64,000 nt of DNA, taken from assembly GCF_036588685.1 (NCBI RefSeq), contig NC_086379.1, forward strand, positions 21,251,862-21,315,861, written 5' to 3'. Below, piece after piece: positions 33,771-43,897 of the stretch (within the stretch, counting starts at the first letter, position 1; the number at the start of each line of letters is the position of its first letter). This DNA is from Mytilus trossulus. Taxonomy: Eukaryota; Mollusca; Bivalvia; Mytilida; Mytilidae. The notes below the pieces were generated by a model. It saw nothing but the letters and a program-made list of their open reading frames with translations. It ran no database searches and had not been told where the DNA came from. A program made the position numbers and the translations under genes.

Positions 33771-36480
33771 ATATTCGATATCTTGTGGAGATAACTCCCT
33801 ACAAGAAACCAAATCACGCAGGAATCAATAACTAGAGGTTATCGTTATATACTACATATGCAGGCATTATTGAAAGGATGCTACAGAGAAAAGGAGAGTC
33901 TACAATCGGAACATTTGAAATCAACTTATTCACAGTAGATGTATCTTTTGAAATAATCCACACTTACACGTTCTAGATTGAAACAAATAAATGAAGTAGA
34001 ATTAACTCTATTAACCTAAATATATACCTTGTTTCTTTTTTTTAAAGATTATTTCAACTTCAAAAAGAGTTATAAGATCAACATAAACACGAAACCTGAA
34101 AAGTTAAGTATTTTACGCCATCTTTAAAGCATAACTTAACGTTAAAAGATTATGATTTCTTGTTCTTTTTAACATGATCCTGTACGATGATAATGTCAAA
34201 TGAATAGATCAACAAATCGACACGAGGGGCACAGTTGCTTCTGTAAGGAATGCTTAATGTGAATACTAGAACACGTTCTACAAACGTAAGAGATGTGTTT
34301 CCAATAAAAAACAAATGAAATGCAGGACAATAATGCCTGTTTTATAGATTGTTTTATTTGAATAAAAATGTGTTTTGCATAATAGTATTTCTTTCATTGT
34401 AAAATCAGAACATTTTTTTTTATAAAAAGCCTAGTACGTTGCCAAAAAATGTCAAGCTTAAAATTTGATGACCTAATTCGTTATCATACGGCAATTTACT
34501 GATACGGTTCCGAAAATGGTTTAAAGTATCTCTTCAATATTTATGATACAGAATAAGGAAGTTAAATAGAAAAAAAACCCGTCAAGATTACTTTTGTCAA
34601 ATACTGTTTTTTTCAAGAGTGACTTATTGACATATAAACTGTAGTATTGAGATAGTGTTTTACAAATATCCCTTTTATGTTCTTTAATTGCTGATTCAGG
34701 ATTTTCAAATCACCGAATATTTGAAGTGGTTGGATGAAAATTGATCCGTTATCATACGAAATAAAAGATGATATTGACTAAAACAAAATAAGAAGTGTAT
34801 TTATATGAATTTTTTGGATATCTAAAGTTGTATTTAAAGAAAAAGAGAAAATAAGGAAGGTATTCTTAAAAGCGAGTCTTCCATCAATATTGTTACAAGT
34901 AGCCTCTAGTAACCAGATGAAAGAGATGAAATGGTTAAAATTTATAAAAAAAAAATGTTAAAGATAAATGACGTAATTTGCAAATTTAGTAGAACATTTT
35001 TAAGAGATTTATTTCATAATGTTCATCGGCACGCATATAGTATTGTTTTATTTTTTGTTCGTCAGGATTAAAGGATGATTAAATTCTGATAATTGTCGTA
35101 GATGGAAATACTTGTGCTTCATATCATAAAGTTATGAAATAAATTATGATAAATCAATGATAATATGATCTTGAACATGTTTTTAACTATGACAAAAGAT
35201 ATACATACATCATCGTTTATGGAAAAGGTTGAACAACTTTAACCAAGGCGTCTTCTTAAGGAATTTGATTTAAAAAGATTTATATACCTATATGGAGTTA
35301 TTTTCTTTCAGAAAGTCAGGTCATTCTTTTTCAGAATCAACCCGGACGATACCATGTTTCAATGGTATATGCTCCAACGCATAACATAATGACCTGTGTA
35401 AGGTCATTATTTTCCTTGATAAACATTTACTTTCAAAATTTTATTCGTCTAATAGTTTTTTGTTGCCGATTTGGAAATTTATTTTCTAAAGTTCAACCGA
35501 TGAAAGATGTAAAAGAAACCGTCATTGTAGACCCGCAATTTAATTTTAGAAACAAATAACGTGAAGTTTTGTTGATTTATCGCTTTAATAAAGAAACATT
35601 ATCATATAGATCAGATGAATTTTAATGTAGACTATCATAAAATAAATCCAGATTTAACATATTCGTGTGTAAGATTTTGAACATCTTATTGAGTCAAACT
35701 GAATAGGTTGATTGATTTTTGGTTGCTTGCTTCACGTCCAGTGGCAAATATTTCATGCATGTTCAGAACGATACACACTGAATAGGAAATCATACTGTGA
35801 CCTACATGTATTAATATTCGTCTTCGTGTCAGTTCTTAACTTTTAAAAATTTATGTATTCCTTTTACTCTATCAAATGATCGACTATTACAATAATCTTA
35901 TATTCTGTTGAATAACATTAACGTAACTCACGAAAGGGTCGGGTGCGGAGGGTATATAACTTTATCCTGATTATCTTTTAATAAAATGTGTTGCTATTCG
36001 AAAGACAATCTTTCTGAATTTTCATTCGATTCATGTAAAATGGTTAAATAAATAACAACTTTTCCGCGATAGAAATATCATAACAAATAGAAAAAAAACA
36101 TACCCCCTCCCCCTTTTCCATAAGCTAAGTGGTACAATAATAACTTACAATGCGTCTTGTATTTGTCATACACCATTATCGGATGGTAACAATACATTTA
36201 CTTTAAACATATTTTATTTCAAAAAAATCATGTACATGGCATACACATATAAATACAGTGATAACATATTACAAAAGGATTCTCGGAAACAAGGTTTCCC
36301 TTATATTAATCCGTCTCCCTGTAGAAAAAAGGTAAAGGGAAATAACTGCAAATAAAAAAGTTTTTTTTTTCATCAGATCTTTCCTATATGTATATATGTA
36401 CCGGCGGCGGAGTGTGTTTACAGGACTTTGTCAAGACTGTCTCACCCAATTACGATCTTCATCATGCACGAACGACGCTA
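33771..36480. other. Intergenic, no gene seen
   Basis: About 2.7 kb of AT-rich sequence. Short open frames (for example 35,362-35,559) carry no recognisable motif. No RNA gene or clear repeat match found. Confidence 0.5.
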
Positions 36481-37331
36481 TTAGCCAAAACGCTTCGAAT
36501 CTACCAAAAATTGTTGCACTTGTTTAAACACGAGTACATTTTCCTCTTGATTGAGGTTATTGCAGCCAAATAGGAGTGTTTCTATATTGTATGGGAAGGG
36601 AATTTTTTCTATCGTACATTTTCGGACAAGGGAGTAATTATTACACTCGAGGAGAAAATGCTTTCTGCTCTCGACTCTACCACACGTACAGTTTTTACTT
36701 TCTACAAGATTTCTCTTAATAAATGTTCGTTCAGATTGCTACAATCCATCCGAAGTCTGGCATGAAGTATTTGTCCTTTCCTGTCTCCATAAAAATAATA
36801 ATTTGGCATTTTTCTTACATTTTGATTAAGGTAACTTTTAAGTGTAAACTTAGATGGACTTAGTCTGATATCGTCCGGAATAGCATTCCAGGATCGAATA
36901 ACTGAGGGGAGAAAAGATTTCTGGTAAAATGCAGTTTTACACTTTATATGTTGCGTGTCATTCGTTCGTCGTGTGTCATAATTATGAATATTGAACAATT
37001 GTTGGGGGATAATGTCGCTTAAATAATCAGGGGTCTTATTGTGAAACATTTCATGAAATTTTTTAATTTTGTGTTTTTTACGTCTTTCTGATAGTAACTC
37101 CCATCCTGTTTCGTCGTATAATTTATTTATGGACGATAACTTAGTACCACCAGTAACTATCCTAGCCGCTTCAAGTTGCATATTTTCTAGTTTGTCACTT
37201 AAATAGTCTGGAATGTTGTCCCAAATGATATCTGTATATTCAAATAAAGGTCGGATAAAACTTAAATATATAGTTTGTAAATACTTTCTTTTCAATTTAT
37301 TATCAATCAATACATTTGTATCTGACTTCAT
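36481..37331 (-). pseudogene. Non-LTR retrotransposon (CR1/jockey-like) C-terminal remnant
   Basis: On the - strand, 37,331 down to 36,702 encodes the post-catalytic part of a LINE RT: YLQTIYLSFIRPLFEYTDII, WDNIPDYLSDKLE, LEAARIVTGGTKLSSINKLY, WELLSERRKKHKIKKFHEMF, SFLPSVIRSWNAIPDDIR and GQILHARLRMDCSNLNEHL. The frame then breaks at about 36,705, and the next frame continues with CTCGRVESRKHFLLEC, the zinc-knuckle-like C-terminus common in these elements, ending in TAA at 36,481. The RT catalytic core and the endonuclease are missing, so it is a 5'-truncated, frameshifted dead copy. The exact clade is not certain. Confidence 0.85.
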
Positions 37332-37551
37332 GCAGTTACAATTATATTTTTATTGTGTATGGATAACAATTTTTAAAAGGTTTATATCTAAATTAATTAG
37401 AGTTTTATTTCACATTTTAAATGAGCCGCAGGACGTATTTAAACCTGAACGCATTAGAAAGGAATATCCCACTTTAGTGTTGTCGGTAAAAAAAGGATAC
37501 TAAATTTGACAAATCTTTATAAAATTAATATTTTTTGACGGTATATAAGTC

Positions 37552-37710
37552 AGATAATGCATATTTTAAGGTTTTCTTGTCGTAGAACACACCTCGGGGT
37601 GTCAGGATTGTTCAAAGAAAGACCTTCCTCCGGTCGGTCTTTCATTTGATCAATCCTGACACCCCTCGGTTAGTTCTACGACAAGAAAAACCTTAAAATA
37701 TGCATTATCT
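37552..37710. repeat. 159-bp near-perfect palindrome (fold-back element)
   Basis: The left arm starts AGATAATGCATATTTTAAGG and continues through TTCTTGTCGTAGAAC and GGGTGTCAGGATTG; the right arm is its reverse complement, ending CCTTAAAATATGCATTATCT. The centre GAAAGACC...GGTCTTTC also pairs, so the whole unit folds back on itself. Non-coding; different in sequence from the palindrome at 5,731. Likely a fold-back MITE. Confidence 0.9.
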
Positions 37711-38454
37711 ATAACATAACTACTTTGGTATCAAGTACAATATAGACCAACATTGCAAAGTAATACAGGGCATGAACAACTATATATATAGAAGATATCT
37801 AAATGTAATTTCTTTAAAACATCATATAAGTATTGTTTACGGGTATGAAAGATACTACGAAACTGTATGTTTTTTCCATAAATTATTTTCTCATAATGTG
37901 CCTAAACATTATGTAACAATGTAGAGTAGTTTGAATATCACTAATAATCAATTGGTTTGTCTTTCAACATTGTTCATTGTTCAAGTTAATGTTATATCTT
38001 TATCAACAAATGAACAATTGTTTGAAAGAAAAAAAAAGAAAAAAAATGTAAGAAAATTACTTTTTTGGTGATTTTCTCTCATAAATAAGATAGTAATGTG
38101 TCACCATAATAACTCTGGTTTATCATTTGAAAATCAACGGTTACGTGTGTCCTATTTGTCGAGTCTTCAAGTGCCTGTCTAAAAAAATTATAACATTATT
38201 TATAAAAAAAACATGCAGTCACTGAAACCTTTAATAATTGCATATAAAAATTGAATGTGCAAAAACATTTTCTTATTTGTACGTTGTACTTTAAAGTAAA
38301 ACATACTACAAATACCTAATTATCTTTGCAAAAATATATTGATAGAACAGGTTGAAATTCTGTAAATATAGACAAAAACAATTCCCACAGGACCACTCTT
38401 TGCGGCTAAAACTTTGCCATTTTTACTATGAAGTTTTGTGAAACTCTACAACTA

Positions 38455-38700
38455 CGATAGTAGAAGGGCATTATGCTTTCTAGTTTGTTGGTTCATTCGT
38501 TCGTCCGTTCGTCCGTCTGTTTCGCTTTAGGTTAAAGTTTTTGGTCAAGGTAGTTTTTGATGAAGTTGAAGTCCAATCAACTTGAAACTGAGTACACATG
38601 TTCTCTATGATATGATCTTTCTCATTTAAATGCCATATTTGAGTTATTTTTACTAAGTGTCACCCCAAATGAGTAAATCATATTAAGACCCATATTAAAG
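38455..38700 (+). repeat. Probable dispersed repeat (TTCGTCCGTTCGTCCG type)
   Basis: A CATTCGTTCGTCCGTTCGTC tract is followed by TTAGGTTAAAGTTTTTGGTC and AAGTTGAAGTCCAATCAACT. I recall this order from interspersed repeats in bivalve genomes; there is only one copy here, so the window itself cannot confirm it. The rest of 37,711-39,635 shows nothing recognisable. Confidence 0.45.
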
Positions 38701-39559
38701 TCATGGCACCGTTAAACTTCGACCACTTCAGTTGTATGATTATGTTTCTTTTATGTTTAAAATTTCTTGAAAATATGAAAAAGGAATAAAAGTTTATTCG
38801 GTCTGAAAAATAATCAGCAGATTGCATATAACGTCATAAACACTATTCGTCGTAACAACGTTGCTTCATATATATATATATATATTTATATTGTTTGTGC
38901 TGTTTTTAGATCCTTCTACAACGAAATTTGTTTGACATGCACACGTATAAAAATTGCGGTTTTTATCCAACGCAATCATAGGTTTGAACGTAGTTTTCAA
39001 TTTAGACTCGTTTATATTTTTTGTTTGGGCATGTATCATATTTTCCCTCCGGTTTATATGATCCGTTCATCCTATATTGTCTCTTAAAATTCAAGAGTCA
39101 ATCTTAAATTGAGAGTAAATTATATGGCCTTCCAAATACCGTTTCGATCCCTAACATCACTGAAGAGACATATATTGTCGAAATCTAGATCTGGTGTACT
39201 AAAGAAATATTGACACCAAAGGTTTGTGGCACAACATCGTAGCCACTAGTTAACATTTTTTTTTCTTTCTGTGACGTATTAAATTTATATTCAGATCCAT
39301 TTTGTTACATCTTGTGATCAATTTTATTTGGCAATCGTCAATGGCAGTCAAAAAGGGTACAACATCACCATAAAATAACTATAAAATATACAAATATTAG
39401 ATATTTCGGATAACAGATATCCTTCTTCAATAATAGCACGATGTCAAATGAATCGTGTCAATTCAAATTGAGACTCTATCAAAATCTTGATTTATTCAAT
39501 TTAAACGAACGCTGGAACAATTTTAAAATTTCCAAACACACCGCAAAGACTACAGAAAT

Positions 39560-40177
39560 ATGCCAAACATAAAAATATTTATTTACGATGTGAGATGGCA
39601 CAACTTTAGATTTCCAAAGGATGTGACAGTTGAGTTTTTTGGGTCTGCGATAGGCAATAAGAGGAGACATAAAAATCTCAAAGACATACTTGTGACATCA
39701 AAAGTAAAGAAACAAGAAACTTCAAAATTTGGGTGTTACAAACAATGCGGTAGAAGGAACTGTAAGTGCTGTAAAGCCGCCAACACTGACCACTCTTTCA
39801 GCAGCACGGTAACAAAGCAGCGATACAACATCTATGTTACATCTAATTGCAAAACGGAAAATAGTATTTATATTCTTACTTGTGGAACTTGCAAGCTGCA
39901 GTATGTTGGTGAAACAGAAACCACATTTAATATCAGACTAAACAATCATCGGTCGTTTTATACAAAAGGAAGAAACTGTCCAATTACGAGACACCTCTTA
40001 AGAACAGGACATACTTTTGAAAATATCACCTTTCAAATAATTGAGGTAAACCAAAATTGGGACCCAGAAATGAGAAAAAAGAGAGAAAGGTTCTGGATGC
40101 ATCAGCTACGTACTCTTGAACCTGATGGACTTAATGAGAGGGATGAAAAACAGTTCTACCCGAAAGCAAAGGAATAA
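39560..40177 (+). pseudogene. GIY-YIG endonuclease end of truncated Penelope-like copy 0
   Basis: From LKDILVTSKVKKQE onward the protein is identical to the C-terminal domain of the full copies: the Cys cluster CYKQCGRRNCKCC, the GIY-YIG pair YILTCG / YVGE, RLNNHR, the catalytic Glu in RERFWMHQLRT, and LNERDE. The RT domain is absent. The frame happens to stay open into 5' flanking DNA, adding about 39 unrelated residues from an ATG at 39,560. Whether this chimeric ORF is expressed is unknown; I treat it as a by-product of 5' truncation. Confidence 0.8.
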
Positions 40178-40573
40178 CTCATCAATTTTACTTCTATTTA
40201 ACTAAAACAACTATTTGTTTTAATTTTTGAAAAAATTGTTTATGTACAATAAACGGCAAAAAATTGTTTTATACAGATCATTAATCAATATGTTAAACTT
40301 TTGTGTAGCTCAAGCTACAAAGATATTTTTTGTCATGCATCCGATTTCACCTTGATAGATGCACACGCCCGATGAAGCTAATTTGTTTAGCGAAATATTG
40401 CGTGAATAATATATAAAATATAACACCTTATTTTATAACACTCATTAGTGTGTTAAAGTTACATTCTTAGACACTTATATAATTCAATTTAGTAACTGCA
40501 TCAGTTTATTTACAAACTGATCCACACCTATATAGATTGAATGTTGATTGTTGCTATTTTTAGACACTATATA
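39636..40573 (+). mobile_element. Penelope-like element, 5'-truncated copy 0 of tandem array
   Basis: From 39,671 the sequence equals the last ~900 bp of the full units (offset 3,250 to copy 1). At its 5' end 39,636-39,666 is the reverse complement of 42,895-42,925, that is, a 31-bp piece of the element placed in inverted orientation, joined by ACAT to the forward part. It acts as the upstream 'pseudo-LTR' of the array: its tail directly precedes copy 1. Truncated upstream copies in tandem with full copies are typical of Penelope-like elements. Confidence 0.9.
40369..40413 (+). ncRNA. Candidate hammerhead ribozyme, copy 0 tail
   Basis: CCGATGA, stem II GCTAA-TTTGT-TTAGC, GAA, stem III ATATT-GCGTGAAT-AATAT, then A as the residue before the predicted cut. 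All core elements are present except C for U at the second position of CUGAUGA. Stem I pairing is not evident. Hammerheads are known in the pseudo-LTRs of Penelope-like elements, which supports the call; activity is unproven. Confidence 0.5.
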
Positions 40574-40646
40574 CTATTTTCACAGGCAACACGCATTACA
40601 CATCTTATTTTGTGTAATCTGTTCATATCTATTTCCTTGCAAGATC

Positions 40647-43427
40647 ATGGAAAACAAAACATATTTCAGTACATTAAGAAGTTTAACGAAAAAGAAAATA
40701 CAGCTTGAACATCATGCTTCTAATCTTAAATCGTACATAGACAACAACACGATACCAAAAGGTTTAAATATCAAATTAACGCCTCAGACACCGGGCGTCA
40801 AGTCCATCAGATTTATGAAACGTTGGGACGATATTTTATTCAATTGTTCATTCCGACTTCTTCAACTCTTACTCTCCTTTTCCATCTACGGCTACAAACA
40901 AATTAATTCGGAGATAAATGAAACATATATTAAAACATCTCTGTCTGTTACTCCAGAAGATATGGACGTAATTCAAAGACGACTATTCGACATTCAAAGA
41001 ATAGAGAAACAAAATTTCAAAGCTAAACAAAATAAAAAATTCAAACGAGACCGTTTAAACCAACAAAGTTCCGTTTTTGAAGAAGATCCAATTTTAAACT
41101 TGTTAAAAGAGAGTAAATCAAAACAACCGAGGAAAAGGCGTTTTAAAAAACAAAAACACGCAGTTCAAGATAAGTTAGTTGTAAATCTGTCATCAATAGA
41201 ACTAACTACCTCTGAGGAAAAACTATTGAGTAAAGGCCTTAATTTTTGTCCAGCTCCAGCAACCGTCAACAATTTACAACTTGAGACAGATGTAGAAGCA
41301 TTTGCCAGGCGTCTCCGGTTGAAAGAACATTTCAATAGACAACAGAAGAAAAATTTAAAAGAAGCCGGAATGAATGAATCTGATTATGAGAGTGATGAAG
41401 GAGACATATGCATCCCAAAATTTAAAAAGAAAAGTACATGGAATCCCCCTAAAAGCAAAAACGACAATTTGGAATCATTCATTACATCAGTCAAAGCTGA
41501 GGTCAGATCTTCAATCAGTGGTAAACAAGTCAGAAATATTTCAAAGTCAGAAAGTCAAGCCATGATTAACTTAAAAGACCGTGACGAAATTGTTATCAAA
41601 CAAGCTGACAAAGGAAGTGCCGTTGTAGTGATGAACAAGGCAGACTACATCGAAGAAGGAAATCGTCAACTCTCAAACGCTAAATTTTATAAAGAACTAA
41701 CATGTGATCCAACAAAAGAAATCAACAAAAAAATTAATGACGCCCTCTCAGAAATGAATAAAGATAAACAAATTGATGACGATACGTACGATTATCTACG
41801 CCCAGACGAAACGTGCACAGCCGGTCGATTCTACTTACTTCCAAAACTTCACAAAGAAGGGATTCCAGGGAGACCTATAGTATCAGCTAATGGCCATCCC
41901 ACCGAAAAAATTTCTGAATTTGTTGATTACCATCTCAGACCACATGTTCAACAACTACCATCTCATATTCAAGATACGACTGACTATTTGAAGAAAATGA
42001 ATTCCTTAAGTCCTTTACCCAACAACACAATTTTGGTTTCAATGGATGTGTGTTCTTTATACACAAATATTCCAAAAGATGAAGGAATAGCCGCGTGTGA
42101 AAAAGTATGGAATACTCGAAAGGATAAACATCCCCAAACTGACTGTCTAGTTCAATTGCTCAAGCTAGTTCTTGAAAATAACAACTTTATTTTCAACGAC
42201 AAGCACTTTTTACAGATTGACGGAACTAGTATGGGAACAAAAATGGCACCTTCTTTTGCCAACATTTTTATGGGGGATCTCGAAGAACGCATCCTTTTGA
42301 GTGTGCCATACAAACCTTTGTCATGGCTCCGTTTTATTGATGATATTGACATGAAATGGAACGATACTGCAGAACATTTGCAAGATTTCTTAGATCATTG
42401 TAATCAGTTCCATCACTCAATTAAATTTACATCTGAATTTTCAAGCGAGAAAATTGCTTTTCTCGACACCACCACATTTGTAAAAAACGGGATCATGACA
42501 ACTGACCTCCACACAAAGAAAACTGATAAACACCAGTTCCTTTCTCCAAAAAGTTGTCATCCGAAACACTGCTCCAGGAGTATACCTTACAGTCAAGCCA
42601 TCAGACTAAAGCGAATTTGCTCCTCTGAATCCAAACTTAACTATCGTTTGGGACAACTAAAAACACAGCTGAAATCAAGAGGATATAAAACCAAAAACAT
42701 CACAGACGCTTTTGATAAAGCTAAAGAAAAAGATCGAGCTAGCCTCATGGAATACAAAAATAAGGCGACCCGTGCAGATAGAATTCCGTTTGTTGTAACA
42801 TTCCATCCCGATTTGACAAATATTTCATCTTCTATCCGAAAGCACTGGCGTCTAATCGAAAATGACTCGTCCTTAAAAGAAATTTTTCCATCACCTCCTC
42901 TTATTGCCTATCGCAGACCCAAAAATCTCAAAGACATACTTGTGACATCAAAAGTAAAGAAACAAGAAACTTCAAAATTTGGGTGTTACAAACAATGCGG
43001 TAGAAGGAACTGTAAGTGCTGTAAAGCCGCCAACACTGACCACTCTTTCAGCAGCACGGTAACAAAGCAGCGATACAACATCTATGTTACATCTAATTGC
43101 AAAACGGAAAATAGTATTTATATTCTTACTTGTGGAACTTGCAAGCTGCAGTATGTTGGTGAAACAGAAACCACATTTAATATCAGACTAAACAATCATC
43201 GGTCGTTTTATACAAAAGGAAGAAACTGTCCAATTACGAGACACCTCTTAAGAACAGGACATACTTTTGAAAATATCACCTTTCAAATAATTGAGGTAAA
43301 CCAAAATTGGGACCCAGAAATGAGAAAAAAGAGAGAAAGGTTCTGGATGCATCAGCTACGTACTCTTGAACCTGATGGACTTAATGAGAGGGATGAAAAA
43401 CAGTTCTACCCGAAAGCAAAGGAATAA
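40647..43427 (+). CDS. Penelope-like RT with GIY-YIG endonuclease, copy 1
   Basis: 926 residues from the ATG at 40,647 (ATCATGGAAAAC); the frame is open further upstream but without another ATG. Basic N-terminus, 1-300. RT: KQADKGSAVVVMNKADY (318-334), PKLHK (399-403) and GRPIVS (408-413), motif A SMDVCSLYTNI with D467, motif B GTSMGTKMAPSFAN (526-539), motif C RFIDDI with D565-D566, and FLD (605-607). Then the Cys cluster C780/C784/C789/C791/C792 and a GIY-YIG nuclease: Y825 (YIL), YVG 836-838, R847, E897 (RERFW), N913. It copies RNA at a nick made by its own nuclease. PKLHK plus GIY-YIG is diagnostic of endonuclease-bearing Penelope-like elements. All catalytic positions look intact. The only residue differing from copies 2 and 3 is T for K in STLRSL, residue 9. 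Confidence 0.95.
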   Translation: MENKTYFSTLRSLTKKKIQLEHHASNLKSYIDNNTIPKGLNIKLTPQTPGVKSIRFMKRWDDILFNCSFRLLQLLLSFSIYGYKQINSEINETYIKTSLSVTPEDMDVIQRRLFDIQRIEKQNFKAKQNKKFKRDRLNQQSSVFEEDPILNLLKESKSKQPRKRRFKKQKHAVQDKLVVNLSSIELTTSEEKLLSKGLNFCPAPATVNNLQLETDVEAFARRLRLKEHFNRQQKKNLKEAGMNESDYESDEGDICIPKFKKKSTWNPPKSKNDNLESFITSVKAEVRSSISGKQVRNISKSESQAMINLKDRDEIVIKQADKGSAVVVMNKADYIEEGNRQLSNAKFYKELTCDPTKEINKKINDALSEMNKDKQIDDDTYDYLRPDETCTAGRFYLLPKLHKEGIPGRPIVSANGHPTEKISEFVDYHLRPHVQQLPSHIQDTTDYLKKMNSLSPLPNNTILVSMDVCSLYTNIPKDEGIAACEKVWNTRKDKHPQTDCLVQLLKLVLENNNFIFNDKHFLQIDGTSMGTKMAPSFANIFMGDLEERILLSVPYKPLSWLRFIDDIDMKWNDTAEHLQDFLDHCNQFHHSIKFTSEFSSEKIAFLDTTTFVKNGIMTTDLHTKKTDKHQFLSPKSCHPKHCSRSIPYSQAIRLKRICSSESKLNYRLGQLKTQLKSRGYKTKNITDAFDKAKEKDRASLMEYKNKATRADRIPFVVTFHPDLTNISSSIRKHWRLIENDSSLKEIFPSPPLIAYRRPKNLKDILVTSKVKKQETSKFGCYKQCGRRNCKCCKAANTDHSFSSTVTKQRYNIYVTSNCKTENSIYILTCGTCKLQYVGETETTFNIRLNNHRSFYTKGRNCPITRHLLRTGHTFENITFQIIEVNQNWDPEMRKKRERFWMHQLRTLEPDGLNERDEKQFYPKAKE

Positions 43428-43618
43428 CTCATCAATTTTACTTCTATTTAACTAAAACAACTATTTGTTTTAATTTTTGAAAAAATTGTTTATGTACAAT
43501 AAACGGCAAAAAATTGTTTTATACAGATCATTAATCAATATGTTAAACTTTTGTGTAGCTCAAGCTACAAAGATATTTTTTGTCATGCATCCGATTTCAC
43601 CTTGATAGATGCACACGC

Positions 43619-43663
43619 CCGATGAAGCTAATTTGTTTAGCGAAATATTGCGTGAATAATATA
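43619..43663 (+). ncRNA. Candidate hammerhead ribozyme, copy 1 tail
   Basis: Identical to 40,369-40,413: CCGATGA, GCTAA/TTAGC, GAA, ATATT/AATAT, A. It lies about 160 bp upstream of the next unit, which is where a self-cleaving motif would process a read-through tandem transcript into monomers. Confidence 0.5.
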
Positions 43664-43897
43664 TAAAATATAACACCTTATTTTATAACACTCATTAGTG
43701 TGTTAAAGTTACATTCTTAGACACTTATATAATTCAATTTAGTAACTGCATCAGTTTATTTACAAACTGATCCACACCTATATTAGATTGAATGTTGATT
43801 GTTGCTATTTTTAGACACTATATACTATTTTCACAGGCAACACGCATTACACATCTTATTTTGTGTAATCTGTTCATATCTATTTCCTTGCAAGATC

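Larger units (their letters stand above)
40574..43824 (+). mobile_element. Penelope-like element, full copy 1
   Basis: A 3,251-bp unit from CTATTTTCACAGGCAACACG to the AGACACTATATA that also ends the array. It has a ~73-bp leader, one ORF, and a ~397-bp tail with AATAAA at 43,498 and a hammerhead-like fold at 43,619. Because the leader is so short, the promoter probably lies in the tail of the copy upstream. Confidence 0.9.

Noticed and set aside
40548-40646. N-terminal extension of the Penelope-like ORF to 40,548
   Set aside because: The frame is open but starts at TTG and crosses the boundary between array units; the first ATG is at 40,647.
42152-42352. Antisense open frame within each Penelope-like unit
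   Set aside because: It is an exact shadow of the RT motif B region and recurs identically at the same place in each unit.
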